A stretch of 60,229 nt of DNA, taken from NCBI GenBank assembly GCA_009602735.1, contig WELA01001627.1, forward strand, positions 32,238 to 92,466, written 5' to 3'. The notes beneath the pieces are model-generated. The model saw only the letters and a list, made by a program, of their open reading frames with translations, was not told the origin of the DNA and made no database searches. Position 1 is the first letter of the stretch; each line of letters begins with the position of its first letter. Of the stretch, positions 32,392-43,157 are shown piece after piece. The translations under genes and the position numbers were made by a program. This stretch comes from Mesotaenium endlicherianum. Lineage: Eukaryota > Streptophyta > Zygnematophyceae > Zygnematales > Mesotaeniaceae.

Positions 32392-35300
32392 TCAGTGTGT
32401 TGCGATGCTGTGCGATGTGAGGTTATCCATGGCCATGGGCAGCAGGCGCCGGAAGAGCTGAGCACGCTGCCCGATAAGAGCACTCCATGTCTCGGGACTG
32501 TCCAAGTCCAAGACGTTCTCGGCCACAGTCCTGGCTGCTGCTGGCAGGATGGGCTGTCGGCCGTAGAAAAGGAAGTAGGGAGAGTGCGAGGCTAGGGAGG
32601 CCTGCTTACTAAACCTGTACCCCATCGCCAGCCAAGGGAGGGCGTCGTCCCAGTGGGTACGGTCGTGGGCAAGGCAGTACTTTCGCAACCCTAGCTTGAC
32701 GGTCTGCACCATGCGCTCGGCGAGGCCGTCTGCCTGAGGATGATCGCGGGAGGTGGTGCGGTGGTCAATCATTGAGCGCTCCAGCAGCTTATGAAAGCTG
32801 CCCTGGAACTCCTTGCCCTGGTCGGTCAGCACCTCAGCGCAACCGCCAAAACGGCTAAGGACCTGATTGAGGAAGGCCTGAGCGATCCCCTCACTGGCCT
32901 TGCTGGGCAAGGGCACGAGCTCGATCCACTTGGACATGTGCTCAATCATCACCAAGACGTAGAGGTTGCCCTGGCGAGACTTGGGCAGCTCCCCAGCCAA
33001 GTCAAGCGACCACCTGTAGAACATCCCCTGAATAGGAAGGGGGCTGAGGGCAACAGTGCGCGCTGTGAAGCTCGAGCGCACACGGTCGCAGAGAGTGCAG
33101 CTGCTGACGACGGCGGCGACGACCTTAGTCATGCCGTGCCACCAGTACTCGGCCTGAAGAAGACTGAGGGCGCGCTTGACACCGAAGTGCTCAAGGGACT
33201 CGTGCACTCGGCGCACCAGCTGACTGCGTATGGCAGGCTCAGGGACCACCAGGACGGAGCCGTCTGCCATCACGCGCCGCACGCGCCCTTCCATAAAAAT
33301 GAAGTTGCGGCTGCGCCTGAGGATGCGGTCGCGCTCGCGTGCGCTGACATCGGATGCCAACTCCTTGGCCATGACGTACTGCAGCACTGGGGCGTCGTCC
33401 CACACGTCCTCGGGACCACGTTGCCAGCTGTCGTGATCCTCTGCCGCTGCCAGGGCCAATCGCCGAGTGGTGACGGTGACCATGTCCAGGCTAGTGAGCC
33501 CTGCGGGTCGCACATCGCCGTCCACGGTGAAGGCCAGGAAGGCCACCTCGTGCCAGGCCACCGGCTCATCCTCATCGTGGCGGGCCACAGTGAGATCCCT
33601 CGAGGAGGGCAGCGGGTTACGGCCGAGACCGTCAGCGTCCAGGTTGGTCGAGCCTGGGCGGTGGTGCACGTCGAAGGTGTACTCCTGCAAGATAAGCGCC
33701 CATCGTGCGTACTTGCCGGTCAAGCGCTCCGACGTCATGAGCCACTTAAGTGGCTGGTGGTCGGTGACCAGGCGGAAGTGCGTGCCGTAGAGATAGTGCC
33801 TGAAATGCACGATCGCCCAGACCGCTGCAAGGCACTCCCCCTCGTAGGAGCCGTAGTTGCCTTCCGCGCGGTTGTTGCTGCGGCTGGCGTAAGCCACCAC
33901 ATGCTCGAAGCCGTCATGCTCCTGCACCAGCACAGCGCCCAGCCCTGCCTGCGACCAATTGGTGTGGAGGATGAAGGGCTTTGCGTAGTCAGGACGCCGA
34001 AGCACAGGAGCGCTCACCTGCAGCTCCTTGAGCTTATCGAATGCCGCCTGCTGCTCTGGTCCCCATACGTAGGCAACGCCCTTGCGGAGCAAGTCGTTGA
34101 GCGGCTTGGCTAGCTCGCTGAACCCTGGCACGAAGCGGCGGTAGTAGTTGGCGATGCCGAGGAAGGCCCGTAGCTGCGAGAGATCTGTAGGAGGTGGGAT
34201 GCCTGTGATGGCCGAGATCTTCGCCAGCTGGGGTGCCAAGCCGCTGGAGGAGAGCAGGTGGCCAAGGTATTCCACCTCGCGGGTCCCAAAGGTGCACTTG
34301 CCTGGATGGCACTTGAGCCCAGCGGCCTCCAAGCGGTCCAGGACGATAGTGATGTGCACCACGTGCTCCTCAAACGTCTGACTGAAGACGAGCACGTCAT
34401 CGATGTAGCATCGGGCAAAGGACAGCCCGACCAGCTCCTTATCCATCACCCTCTGAAAGGTAGCTGGCGCATTCTTCAACCCGAACGGCATCACCACCCA
34501 CTCGTAGAGCCGCTGTGCTCCCCAGAACGCCGTCTTATGCTGGTCCTCCTCGGCGATGGGAATCTGGTTGAAGCCCTGATGCAGATCCAGCACTGAGAAC
34601 CAAGTGCACGTGCCAATGTCGTCAAAGATCTCGTCAGGCGTCGGCATAGGATATCTGTCCTGCTCGGTGACCTCGTTCAGCCTACGATAGTCTCCGCACA
34701 TCCTCTTCTCGGACCAGTTGCCCGAGGCATCCTTCTTGGCTGGCATGACCGTGGGTGCGGCATAACGAGAGCAGGACTCCCAAATGAGCCGGCTGTCCTC
34801 CAGGTTGCCTGTCTGCGCGCTGATCAAGCCATCCTCAAAGTGGCTGTAGCGATAACGCTTCAGGAAAATGGGCTCCTGCGACGAGAGAGTAATCCGCATG
34901 GGGTCCCCCCTGTAGCGCCCAAGATCGTGCATGCTGCTGGCAAAGCTGGTGCTGCGCCTCCCATCCAGCAGTGCCGTCAACTGTGCGGCCTGTGCCTTGG
35001 TGAGTGTCCCCCCCAGCTTCCATGTCGGTGGAGCTGGTGGCGTCGCCTGACCTGCAGCTGGAGTTTCTTGTTGTGCCGCTGGGGTAGACTGTGGTGCTGC
35101 AGGTGTCACCTGCCCTGCAGCGGTTGGCGCTTGGCCTGCCGCGGGTACCTGCACTGTGGCAGTTGCGGCCAGCTGCCTGGCACCGTCTGCCTGCGAGCGA
35201 TCGTCTGCCTGCGAGCGAGGAAAAAGAAAAGGTGACTGGGACTCCCTGGGTCGCTGTGAGGACTCCTCTCTCCGCCGGCCCCCCCCCAGCGAGCCAGAGT

Positions 35301-36582
35301 CCTCCCCGCGCGGCCGTGGGGAGGGGGGGCGGGTGCGCTCTGGCGGTGCAGGCCCTGTGCGCTGAGGATGCCATGTTGTGCTTGGCGATGTCTGAATGTC
35401 ATCGTCTGTGGAGTCATCGTCCATATTATCGGCAGGCCGAGGTAGCTCGGGATGCCGGGCTGCGGCGTAGAGAGGCGCCAAGGCTTGCGTCTGCAGCAGA
35501 ATCCACGTGAGGACGTTGGCGTCGATGGCCTGCCCCAAGAGGCGAATGCGGTTCACCTCAGTGAGACCGTCCACCTGCGTGAGATGCGGCGGAAAACCCA
35601 TGGCACGCTCCATCTCTGCAGGGCGTGGCCTGTCAAACATGCCAGTCTCCAGGTCGATGACCATCCCTCGCTGATCTCCGACAAAGGCGTCGCTGTCATA
35701 GCGACTGACAAAAGTCGGCAGCGCGCGAGTGACGTCATGCAGGACCTCACACTGCGCCATGGAGGGATGTGGCAGCGCCGTCACGCGCTGGGCCAGACGA
35801 GGGGCATCGAGGATGGAGTTGACGGTGCGTGTGTGACGTGGATGAGAGGCGGCCAACGCCTCGAGAGTACCTGGCATCGCCAAGTTTGCGAAGTAGGCGC
35901 GGACGCGGTGCGCGAAGGAACCAATCTGGGCAGCGTCGATGACGGCCTCGCGGCCGACGTAGCTGCTGCAAAGAGCGAAGTCGGCGCTAACATCGGGACG
36001 GCGATCGTGGCGTGCGGCCACGTTCTCCAGGACCCACGCGAGTGTGTGTGGCGGCTGGCGCTCCTCAACAATGTTGAGGACGCGGAGCAAGTGCCAGAAG
36101 AGGGCCGTGCGGGGATCGCTGAGCGCCCTGCCACGCCCGGCTCTGGAGAAGCCCTGGCACTCCCAACCGGCGATGACGAGATCAACGGGCCCAAGTCGGG
36201 TGACATGCTCGACGGTGATGTCGCGGATGTCCATGGACCAGTCTGTCTGAGCGCGGCGGAATGCGCGCGCGGGAAGGAGGTCAGGGAACCGCTCGTGGCC
36301 CAACGCCATCTGTCGACGGGCCACCTGCTGGGCCTCTGGATTGGGATCGACGTAGACGTAGCGGCGCACCGGGATGCCGGCTTGTAAGGTCGCGAGTAAC
36401 CCGGTGGCGATGCCGGCAAAGAGCTCGACGAGGACGATGCCGCCAGGTTGCTCGTCCAGAGCGTCTGCGCAGATAGGAGTCGGAAGTGGGCGACACCCCA
36501 CAGCAGGGGTGCCGGGCTGAGCGGGCGGCGGGAAGGTACGCTCGGCGCTGTGCTGATGTGGCGCCATGCGGAGGGCGGCCAC
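32392..36582 (-). CDS. pol: pol: C5 cytosine methyltransferase, RT, RNase H, integrase
   Basis: The open frame is 1396 codons from the first GTG; it extends upstream to a TGA near 36810, so 36582 is not a real start. Residues 48-362 form a C5 methyltransferase: motif I LVELFAGIATG (51-61), motif II YVYVDPNPEA, motif IV GWECQGFS with catalytic Cys 142, motif VI WVLENV, motif VIII HRVRAYF, and motif X GQAIDANVLTWI. A Pro/Gln/Ala-rich linker follows. RT has KRMCGDYRRLNEV, VLDLHQGFNQI, MPFGLKNAPATF and CYIDDVLVFS (Asp pair near 34396-34407). RNase H starts HTNWS where Asp is usual. Integrase has an HHCC site (HESLEHF...CTLC) and D,D-E core (LDLAGE, LTDQGKEF, PQADGLAERM). The polyprotein would copy and insert the element and could methylate DNA. 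Confidence 0.92.
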   Translation of the reverse strand: MAALRMAPHQHSAERTFPPPAQPGTPAVGCRPLPTPICADALDEQPGGIVLVELFAGIATGLLATLQAGIPVRRYVYVDPNPEAQQVARRQMALGHERFPDLLPARAFRRAQTDWSMDIRDITVEHVTRLGPVDLVIAGWECQGFSRAGRGRALSDPRTALFWHLLRVLNIVEERQPPHTLAWVLENVAARHDRRPDVSADFALCSSYVGREAVIDAAQIGSFAHRVRAYFANLAMPGTLEALAASHPRHTRTVNSILDAPRLAQRVTALPHPSMAQCEVLHDVTRALPTFVSRYDSDAFVGDQRGMVIDLETGMFDRPRPAEMERAMGFPPHLTQVDGLTEVNRIRLLGQAIDANVLTWILLQTQALAPLYAAARHPELPRPADNMDDDSTDDDIQTSPSTTWHPQRTGPAPPERTRPPSPRPRGEDSGSLGGGRRREESSQRPRESQSPFLFPRSQADDRSQADGARQLAATATVQVPAAGQAPTAAGQVTPAAPQSTPAAQQETPAAGQATPPAPPTWKLGGTLTKAQAAQLTALLDGRRSTSFASSMHDLGRYRGDPMRITLSSQEPIFLKRYRYSHFEDGLISAQTGNLEDSRLIWESCSRYAAPTVMPAKKDASGNWSEKRMCGDYRRLNEVTEQDRYPMPTPDEIFDDIGTCTWFSVLDLHQGFNQIPIAEEDQHKTAFWGAQRLYEWVVMPFGLKNAPATFQRVMDKELVGLSFARCYIDDVLVFSQTFEEHVVHITIVLDRLEAAGLKCHPGKCTFGTREVEYLGHLLSSSGLAPQLAKISAITGIPPPTDLSQLRAFLGIANYYRRFVPGFSELAKPLNDLLRKGVAYVWGPEQQAAFDKLKELQVSAPVLRRPDYAKPFILHTNWSQAGLGAVLVQEHDGFEHVVAYASRSNNRAEGNYGSYEGECLAAVWAIVHFRHYLYGTHFRLVTDHQPLKWLMTSERLTGKYARWALILQEYTFDVHHRPGSTNLDADGLGRNPLPSSRDLTVARHDEDEPVAWHEVAFLAFTVDGDVRPAGLTSLDMVTVTTRRLALAAAEDHDSWQRGPEDVWDDAPVLQYVMAKELASDVSARERDRILRRSRNFIFMEGRVRRVMADGSVLVVPEPAIRSQLVRRVHESLEHFGVKRALSLLQAEYWWHGMTKVVAAVVSSCTLCDRVRSSFTARTVALSPLPIQGMFYRWSLDLAGELPKSRQGNLYVLVMIEHMSKWIELVPLPSKASEGIAQAFLNQVLSRFGGCAEVLTDQGKEFQGSFHKLLERSMIDHRTTSRDHPQADGLAERMVQTVKLGLRKYCLAHDRTHWDDALPWLAMGYRFSKQASLASHSPYFLFYGRQPILPAAARTVAENVLDLDSPETWSALIGQRAQLFRRLLPMAMDNLTSHSIATH

Positions 36583-36622
36583 AGCACGGTCTGCGTAGTC
36601 CCGCGTAAGGTTGGGGATGCGG

Positions 36623-37852
36623 TCAGTGAGCGACTGTGGACGCTCCCCCCGTGCGTGGTCCTGGTAGGTGCGCCACCGCAGGCGCGCATCCTGCAGGGCT
36701 GTGGGAGACAGCGCTGGCCTGACGTCGGGCCGAGGCCACGCACAGCTGCTGCCACCTGTCGCGCTGGGCGCGGTCAGTCTGGTGCGAGGCCGCGTGGGCC
36801 AGCTGTTCGAGAACGGGATGCGGAGTCAAGTAGGCTCGTTGGCGTGCGCGCATGTCTGCAGAGGGGACTGTGCAGACGGAGCGCTCGGAGCTGTCGACCT
36901 CCTGCGGGGATCGAACTAGCCGGCGAGGGGCCAGCTGGACTCGCGGCCGAGGCTGCCCTCGTGGGACGGACGCGTCCCGGGGCTGCCGGAGACTAGACAT
37001 GAGCCGTGTGCGTGCGGCGGCTGTAAATGGGTGACGACTAGGCGGCCTGCTGTTGGTGCGGGCCACCTTGGGAGGAGGTGACCCGGAGGGACCGTCGCCA
37101 GCGATGTGGCTGCGAGGGACGCTGGCGCGCGGAGCTGTAGGGGCCAGCATCACGAAATGCGCCTCGGAAGAAGACTGAGCGTCGTCGCCAGCTGAGAGGG
37201 GCCGGAAGGGCGGAGTGCGGCGTCGATCTCGAGTGTCGTCGTATGGCGGCGTGTCCCCGCGGGTCCGCGTGTCGTCGTAAGGAGGTGTGCGGTCCCTGTC
37301 GTCGTAGGGCGGCGTGACGGTGCGGGCGCGCGTCTCGCGGAGGGGAGTCACCTCTTGCGCCTCGCAAAGGGGTGTGAGCGATCGGGAGCGGCTCGTCTCG
37401 CGGAGAGGAGTGGTCTCTCGAGCGGGTCCGATGGTCGGCCAAGTGCGATGTGCGTAGGTCAGATGGGCGCAGATAGACGGGGTCGTGCGGTGTGGCTCGC
37501 GGACGCTGAGCCTGGGCGCTGGCTGTTGTATGGAGTGTGTGCCAGCGCTAGAGGAGGCCGCGGCAGCCCGGCTCGTCGCAAACAAATGCGCGATGCGGCG
37601 ACACTCGTGGCTCGTTGAGCAATCGTGTGACACTGGTCGGCTGGGTCCAGCGGCGTCGGTGCGAGCCCTGCTGGGCCAGTCGTGAGTCATGGGCTGGCTG
37701 GGTGCGCTGAAGTCGGGCGGACCAGTAGGTGTGCGTTGCCTGCGTGTTGTAGGTGCAGCTGGCGGGGGCTCCTCGGGTGGTGCCGCGCTGAGGGCCTCGA
37801 CGGAAGCCTCTGGCAGTTGTTCCCACTGCGTCTCCTCCTCACTTTTGTGGGA
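36623..37852 (-). pseudogene. Disordered linker between protease and methyltransferase
   Basis: This frame is the same as the protease frame and begins directly after its TAG at 37853-37855. It is Pro/Arg/Ser-rich with repeated TPPYDDT and TPLRET blocks, predicted to be disordered. Near its 3' end LEQLAHAASHQTDRAQRDRW is helical in character. The frame then degenerates while the pol frame, one base away, becomes protein-like (RLRWRTYQDHARGERPQSL). The two frames overlap at about 36623-36810, so pol could be reached by frameshifting or the shift may be a mutation. Confidence 0.65.
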
Positions 37853-39121
37853 CTAGTCGTCGGATCTGCCAGGATAAGCTGCCTGCCGCACGGCCTCGTC
37901 TTTGGATGCCGTGGGGCGAGGCCAGGTCTCGCCGGTCTGATGCGAGGCGTCGTGCGGGGGCGGCTGAGAGTCCATACTGTACTGAATGGCCACGCCAACA
38001 GGCACGTCGTGGCGAACGCGGACGTCGGTCCTCGCGGACGGTTCGCCTCGAGAGGCCGAGACCCCCTGATGAGTTGTGGGCGCTGCGACCGCACCGCAGG
38101 CAAGGGCGGCGGCAGCGATGGCTGTGATGGTCGTGGCGAGGGCCTTAGTGGCATCGTCCCACATCTGCCGCAACATCGCGCTGTGGGCAGTGCAGATGCG
38201 GATCTGCTCCCTGGCCTGGACTGCCAGGACATCCGCCTGCTGCTGCGGCGTGAGATGGAGCTCGACACTAGGTAGGTCCGGCTCCTTGTCCTGTGACTCG
38301 AGCAGATCCACCCCCACAGAGATCTCCTCGTCCTCGTGCCCGTCCTTATCGGTCTTGACCACTGGCCGGCCATCATCTAGTCCCATGAGGCCATAAAGAG
38401 CGGACACTGCTGGGCGGCGATCGACAATTTCAAGGGGCAAGGATGCGGTGCGCGTCCCCCCTGTCCTCCAGTCGGGACGATAGAAGACGCGCTCTGCCCA
38501 GTTGTCGACCGCGGCGCCTATGGGAAAGAGCACGTCCTGCCCTAGGAGCACATTGAAGGACTCGGAAGGAGTGACGAGTGCGTGCTGATGGATGGTCGTC
38601 TCGTCTGCCGTGCCTGGGCGCAGAGTGAACAGTAGCGCCAACCTCGTGCGGCCGGCGACGGTCTCGGACGTACCGGCGGCGGTGTTAATGCGCGTCGAGG
38701 AGTCCTCCAGGTCAGCAGAAGAGAGTCCCAGCTGACGAAAGTAGCGGAGGCTGATGAGGACCGGCTGCGCTCCTGTGTCGAACATGATGCGCTGTGGCGC
38801 CTGGGTGTTGACGAGCACGATCCCCTGCGAATTATCCAAAAACGCGTCGTTAGGAGTGCTGATCATCCTGCGCTCATGCGCAGAGCGCGCGGGCGTGAAT
38901 CGCACCGCGGTGGCGGCATCGGCCGTCGGTCTCCTGGCGGCGGTGCGCAGCGTGGCTCTGCGTGACTGGAGCATCAGCTGAGCGGCCTGCCTCGTTGCCT
39001 CCATGGAGACGCCGAGCTCTGCGAAGGAGATCGCCGGCATACGGTGCAGCGCCAGAGAGATGACCTCCGCGCTGAGCTGTACGTCGTCATAGGTGAAGCG
39101 AGCGCATGAGGCGTCGGCTCA
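37853..39121 (-). CDS. Retropepsin-like protease region of the methyltransferase element
   Basis: The frame is open from a TGA near 39121 to the TAG at 37853; the first ATG is at 39040. It contains RIMFDTGAQPVLIS, the D-T-G-A active site of an aspartic protease, followed by a second half with NVLLGQDVLF. The C-terminal 200 residues are acidic and Ala-rich with no named domain. Upstream continuity with gag cannot be tested because the sequence between is a gap and a poorly conserved stretch. Confidence 0.78.
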
Positions 39122-39358
39122 GCTGAGGTCGTGGAGAGATCTAGGATGCGGAAGGAACGGGGCAGCCGCGGTGTCTCCTCCGTTCGGCGTCCTTGGTCTG
39201 GCCCGACGCGCTTCTGCGGAACAACGGGCCAACTGGCCGGTGCGGCGAGCGTGTGCTCGCGGCTCGCGCGCCCGACTGTGGAGCGGTTGCCGAGTGGCTA
39301 CGCGCGTGCGCAGCAGGCCAGAATGGCTGCTGCTGGCGCAGCCGGCAAACTTGCCGCG

Positions 39359-40166
39359 NNNNNNNNNNNNNNNNNNNNNNNNNNNNNNNNNNNNNNNNNN
39401 NNNNNNNNNNNNNNNNNNNNNNNNNNNNNNNNNNNNNNNNNNNNNNNNNNNNNNNNNNNNNNNNNNNNNNNNNNNNNNNNNNNNNNNNNNNNNNNNNNNN
39501 NNNNNNNNNNNNNNNNNNNNNNNNNNNNNNNNNNNNNNNNNNNNNNNNNNNNNNNNNNNNNNNNNNNNNNNNNNNNNNNNNNNNNNNNNNNNNNNNNNNN
39601 NNNNNNNNNNNNNNNNNNNNNNNNNNNNNNNNNNNNNNNNNNNNNNNNNNNNNNNNNNNNNNNNNNNNNNNNNNNNNNNNNNNNNNNNNNNNNNNNNNNN
39701 NNNNNNNNNNNNNNNNNNNNNNNNNNNNNNNNNNNNNNNNNNNNNNNNNNNNNNNNNNNNNNNNNNNNNNNNNNNNNNNNNNNNNNNNNNNNNNNNNNNN
39801 NNNNNNNNNNNNNNNNNNNNNNNNNNNNNNNNNNNNNNNNNNNNNNNNNNNNNNNNNNNNNNNNNNNNNNNNNNNNNNNNNNNNNNNNNNNNNNNNNNNN
39901 NNNNNNNNNNNNNNNNNNNNNNNNNNNNNNNNNNNNNNNNNNNNNNNNNNNNNNNNNNNNNNNNNNNNNNNNNNNNNNNNNNNNNNNNNNNNNNNNNNNN
40001 NNNNNNNNNNNNNNNNNNNNNNNNNNNNNNNNNNNNNNNNNNNNNNNNNNNNNNNNNNNNNNNNNNNNNNNNNNNNNNNNNNNNNNNNNNNNNNNNNNNN
40101 NNNNNNNNNNNNNNNNNNNNNNNNNNNNNNNNNNNNNNNNNNNNNNNNNNNNNNNNNNNNNNNNNN
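39359..40166. other. Assembly gap (808 N) in gag-protease region
   Basis: The gap lies in the GC-rich C-terminal part of gag. Its true length may differ from 808, so reading frames across it cannot be compared. Confidence 0.99.
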
Positions 40167-42109
40167 GTCAGGACCCCCCCCTGCTGACCGAGGGTGGCGG
40201 CCGCAACGCCCGTCGCTGCGCTGGCCGTACAGGCCTGCGCGCATGCGCCACTTGGCAGCGCGTGGGTGCAGCTGCTGTGCGCGGCTGCAGCTGCCGCCGT
40301 GACGACGTCGTGGCGTCGCCGAATGTACCGTGGTTCTGGCAGCGCAATGCGCGGGACGCACGTGAGAGCCAGCGTGCGTGCGTGCATGCCGCTGTTGGCA
40401 GAGGCGGCCCCGCCTGCCGTGCAAGTGCCACGTGGCGGTCCCTGCTGGGGCCTGCTGTCTACAGCAGCAAGCGGGGACCGGCTGTCTCTGCCTGTGCGCA
40501 GAGCTGCGCGCGGGCGTGCCGTACGGACGGAGTGGGACGCTGCGGCCGGACCCGCTGTAGCCGTGCACACCGCCAGGTGCCCCCGTCCCTGCCTGCCAGC
40601 TGTCGCTACGCGGGCCGACGTAAGGCTTGCTGGTGTCAACAGGGAAGCGCAAGCCAAAGGCTCTGTCGGGGCTTCGGCTGGCGCGCGGGCTGGCCTGCGT
40701 GCGCGCGAGTTTGCGCCGGCTGTCAGCGCCGTGGCGTAGGGCGGTGGAACGGACGCGAGGAGTGCTCCGCACTCGTCATAGTTGTCGGCGTCAAAGAGGC
40801 CACGGAGTCTAGCGATCTCCGCGTTGGCCTCCATGAGGGCGTCGCTGATGTCGTCGAAGCTGCAGTAGTCGGCTCCAGGAATCAATGCGGCGTTCGTCGT
40901 GGCCGTAGCTGCTGTCATCGCGGGGCGGCCACCCGCACGAGGGTTGCGTGCGCCTCGCTGTCCTGCTGAAGGCGTAGGGCCGTCGCGAGCGCGGCCGTTC
41001 TCGACGTCGCGCTTCTTTTGCAGACAGACGATCTGCAGGTGGCCGGCTTTGCCACAGTAGGTGCAGTCGCCGGGCTTGCCATTCTGCGCGAGAGTGCAGT
41101 TGTGGCGTGAGTGGCCCATCTTGCCGCAGGACCAGCAGGGATCGCTCGTGGTGGCAGCCATGGAAATGCGGCCACGCGTAGCTCCGCGCTGCTGCGTCTG
41201 CTGAGGCAGCTGAGAGCGCTGAGGCTGCTGCTGCTGTGACTGGGGCTGGCGGGCAGGCGTCGTGCGCGTCGTAGAAGACGGCAACACAGAGGCCTCCTGG
41301 CGCACGCCCGTGGATGCTAAGCCCACACGGTCGCTAATGTTGCTCCGTGCGGCGGCCAAGCTCTGCTTCTCAACGGAGAGGTAGGCCTGCTCCAGAGAAT
41401 ACTCGGAACCGTGACGGTCGATGAGGGGGACTACGGCCCTCTCCCTCAGACGCGGCTCGACGGCACGCAAGAAGATCCCCGCGGCCTCCCGGTGAATGAC
41501 AGTGCCGACATCGCGGCGGAGGTGCACCAAGCGGCGGTACATCATGCGGATAGTCTCGTTCTTGCGTCGGAAACAATGGTGCAGCTCGTACACCTTCTCT
41601 TCAGTTGCAGCCTGGAACTCTGTCTTTAGGATGTTCCAGAAGGCTTGCACTGGATCGGCTAGCAGGGTTGCCACTGGTGGGTCACCCACAAGCTCAGTGC
41701 GGGTCCGGAGCTCGGCCTCCTTCTCACGGAAGGTGTCGCGGGCCTCGTGCGAGAGGTAGCGCATAAGCGTGTCGAAGACGTCGCGCTTAGTCAGCGTGGG
41801 TGTCTTGAGCTTTGCAGCCGCGAAGTTAGCCTGAAACTCCGAGATGGTATCTTCCAGATCACAGGTGCCTGGCCTACCGCTGAAGCGATAGGCAGACCTG
41901 TCAGCCCTGACCTCGTGGTCACCTGCCATGGGATACCAGAAACCGTAGTGAGCCCACTGGGGAGATGGCTCGGAAGCAACTGCTGTGTGCTGGAGAGCAG
42001 GTCGCTCTTCTTCAGCGGGTTCAGTGATGGTGCTGAGATCTGAGTCTGAGTCTTCGTCACTGACCCCTTCGTAGTATGGCTGATAAGAAAGCCCACTACG
42101 GGTAGGCAT
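40167..42109 (-). CDS. gag: gag of the methyltransferase element
   Basis: It starts at an ATG at 42109 (MPTRSGLSYQPYYEG), 57 bases inside the 5' LTR. An acidic N-terminus is followed by a capsid-like segment (FWNILKTEFQAATEEKVYEL, MYRRLVHLRRDVGTV, PRLRERAVVPLI) and two regular CCHC zinc knuckles, CWSCGKMGHSRHNC and CTYCGKAGHLQIVC, which bind RNA in retroelement gag. A stretch with a possible coiled coil (DISDALMEANAEIARLRGLF) follows, then GC-rich Ala/Arg sequence up to the gap. The frame is unbroken up to the gap. Confidence 0.85.
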
Positions 42110-42166
42110 ACATTGAAGGTTCTAATTGCTTGAGGGCAAAGAGAGATCTTTTAGAAGTAAGGGAAG

Positions 42167-43157
42167 TGTACTCTCCAGAGTGAGCACCTCAAGACTGTAA
42201 TCTGGTAGGAAAACAACTAATGAAGTATGGCCCAAAAGATCACTGGAAGCACATCATGATCTTCAGAGTAGTCCTATGGCAAGGGCTTAAGCTGTGACTT
42301 TGCTCACCACTTGTGAAGTTCTTCAAGTGACTGGAAGCCTGGAGGGCTTGCTCTTCACAAGAGAGTAACTAAGTGGTCCTGAAAACACAAGAGATAAAAG
42401 TATGAACTTTACTGATAATCTTTGTTACTTGCACCTGGCATAATGGACTTTTGAAAGATGTCTCTTCTAGGGACATCTCTAGTATTTATACTCCTGGAAA
42501 TCCGGCGGGGTATGCGGCGGATCCAATGCATGTAGTCACTCTAGGAGGCTCTCCTATGTCCACTAATGTGTACAAGGCATGTACTAGCACTCCTATAGGC
42601 TAGGCATTACTCAAACCAATCAAAACAAGGTGCGTAGGATATGCTACATGACCCTCATTGGCCGAGCTTACCTTGGGTGGTTCTACCTAGATAGCGCCTC
42701 AAAAGTGGATCTGAAAATTGCGGAAGCTTCCTCTAGGAGTAGGTGATGCAGTCACCAAGTTATAGCCTCAATGACGCACATATACTATGGAAATGCAAAG
42801 CTTATGTAGGCTAAGGGGCTCGCGGATTTGTGCGCACAAGCTAGGGGTTTTAGGGGGTCACAAATAGGCAAGAATGTGCACATTGAAACACACATTGCCC
42901 TTTGGTGAGGATCCGCTAGGGGCCGGTACGTGACGCGGACTAGATCGCTCATATCTCGCGCGATACATGACCAAATGACGCGAACCCGGTGCCGTTCGGA
43001 AGGTGACTCGACGCGCTACACTTTGGTGACTTGGAAATTGAGAAAAGGTCAACGTATGGATGCGTAAAGTCTATGCAAAGTCGGCCTTCCTAGGTTGATG
43101 GTTCACACATGTGGAGCTCGGTTTCGTGCGGCAACCTCGACTCAATAAATCATGACA
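42167..43157 (-). repeat. 5' LTR of the methyltransferase element (991 bp)
   Basis: It starts TGTACTCTCCAGAG and ends ATGACA, equal in length to the left LTR. Directly inside, the minus strand reads CTTCCCTTACTTC; a PBS for any tRNA should begin TGG, so priming is unexplained. Outside, the sequence changes immediately to repeat R copy 2. Confidence 0.9.

Larger units (their letters stand above)
30787..43157 (-). mobile_element. Ty3/gypsy-type retrotransposon with cytosine methyltransferase and PHD finger
   Basis: A 12.4-kb element on the minus strand is bounded by 991-bp LTRs at 42167-43157 (5') and 30787-31777 (3'). The order is gag with two zinc knuckles (42109 to the gap), aspartic protease (39040-37853), Pro/Arg-rich linker (37852-36623), a pol frame with C5 cytosine methyltransferase, RT, RNase H and integrase (36582-32392), then integrase tail and PHD finger (32383-31928). 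The RT-RNase H-integrase order defines the Ty3/gypsy class. No tRNA-type PBS follows the 5' LTR and the outer flanks (GGATG left, ACTGC right) do not match, so the copy may be recombined. An in-frame TAG, two frame shifts and an RNase H Asp-to-Asn change suggest this copy is inactive. Confidence 0.9.

Noticed and set aside
32791..34113. 440-codon plus-strand frame opposite the pol gene
   Set aside because: It is the antisense shadow of the GC-rich RT/integrase frame and shows no domain.
39119..40160. Open frames spanning the 808-N gap on both strands
   Set aside because: Unknown bases create artificial open frames; only the flanks were used.
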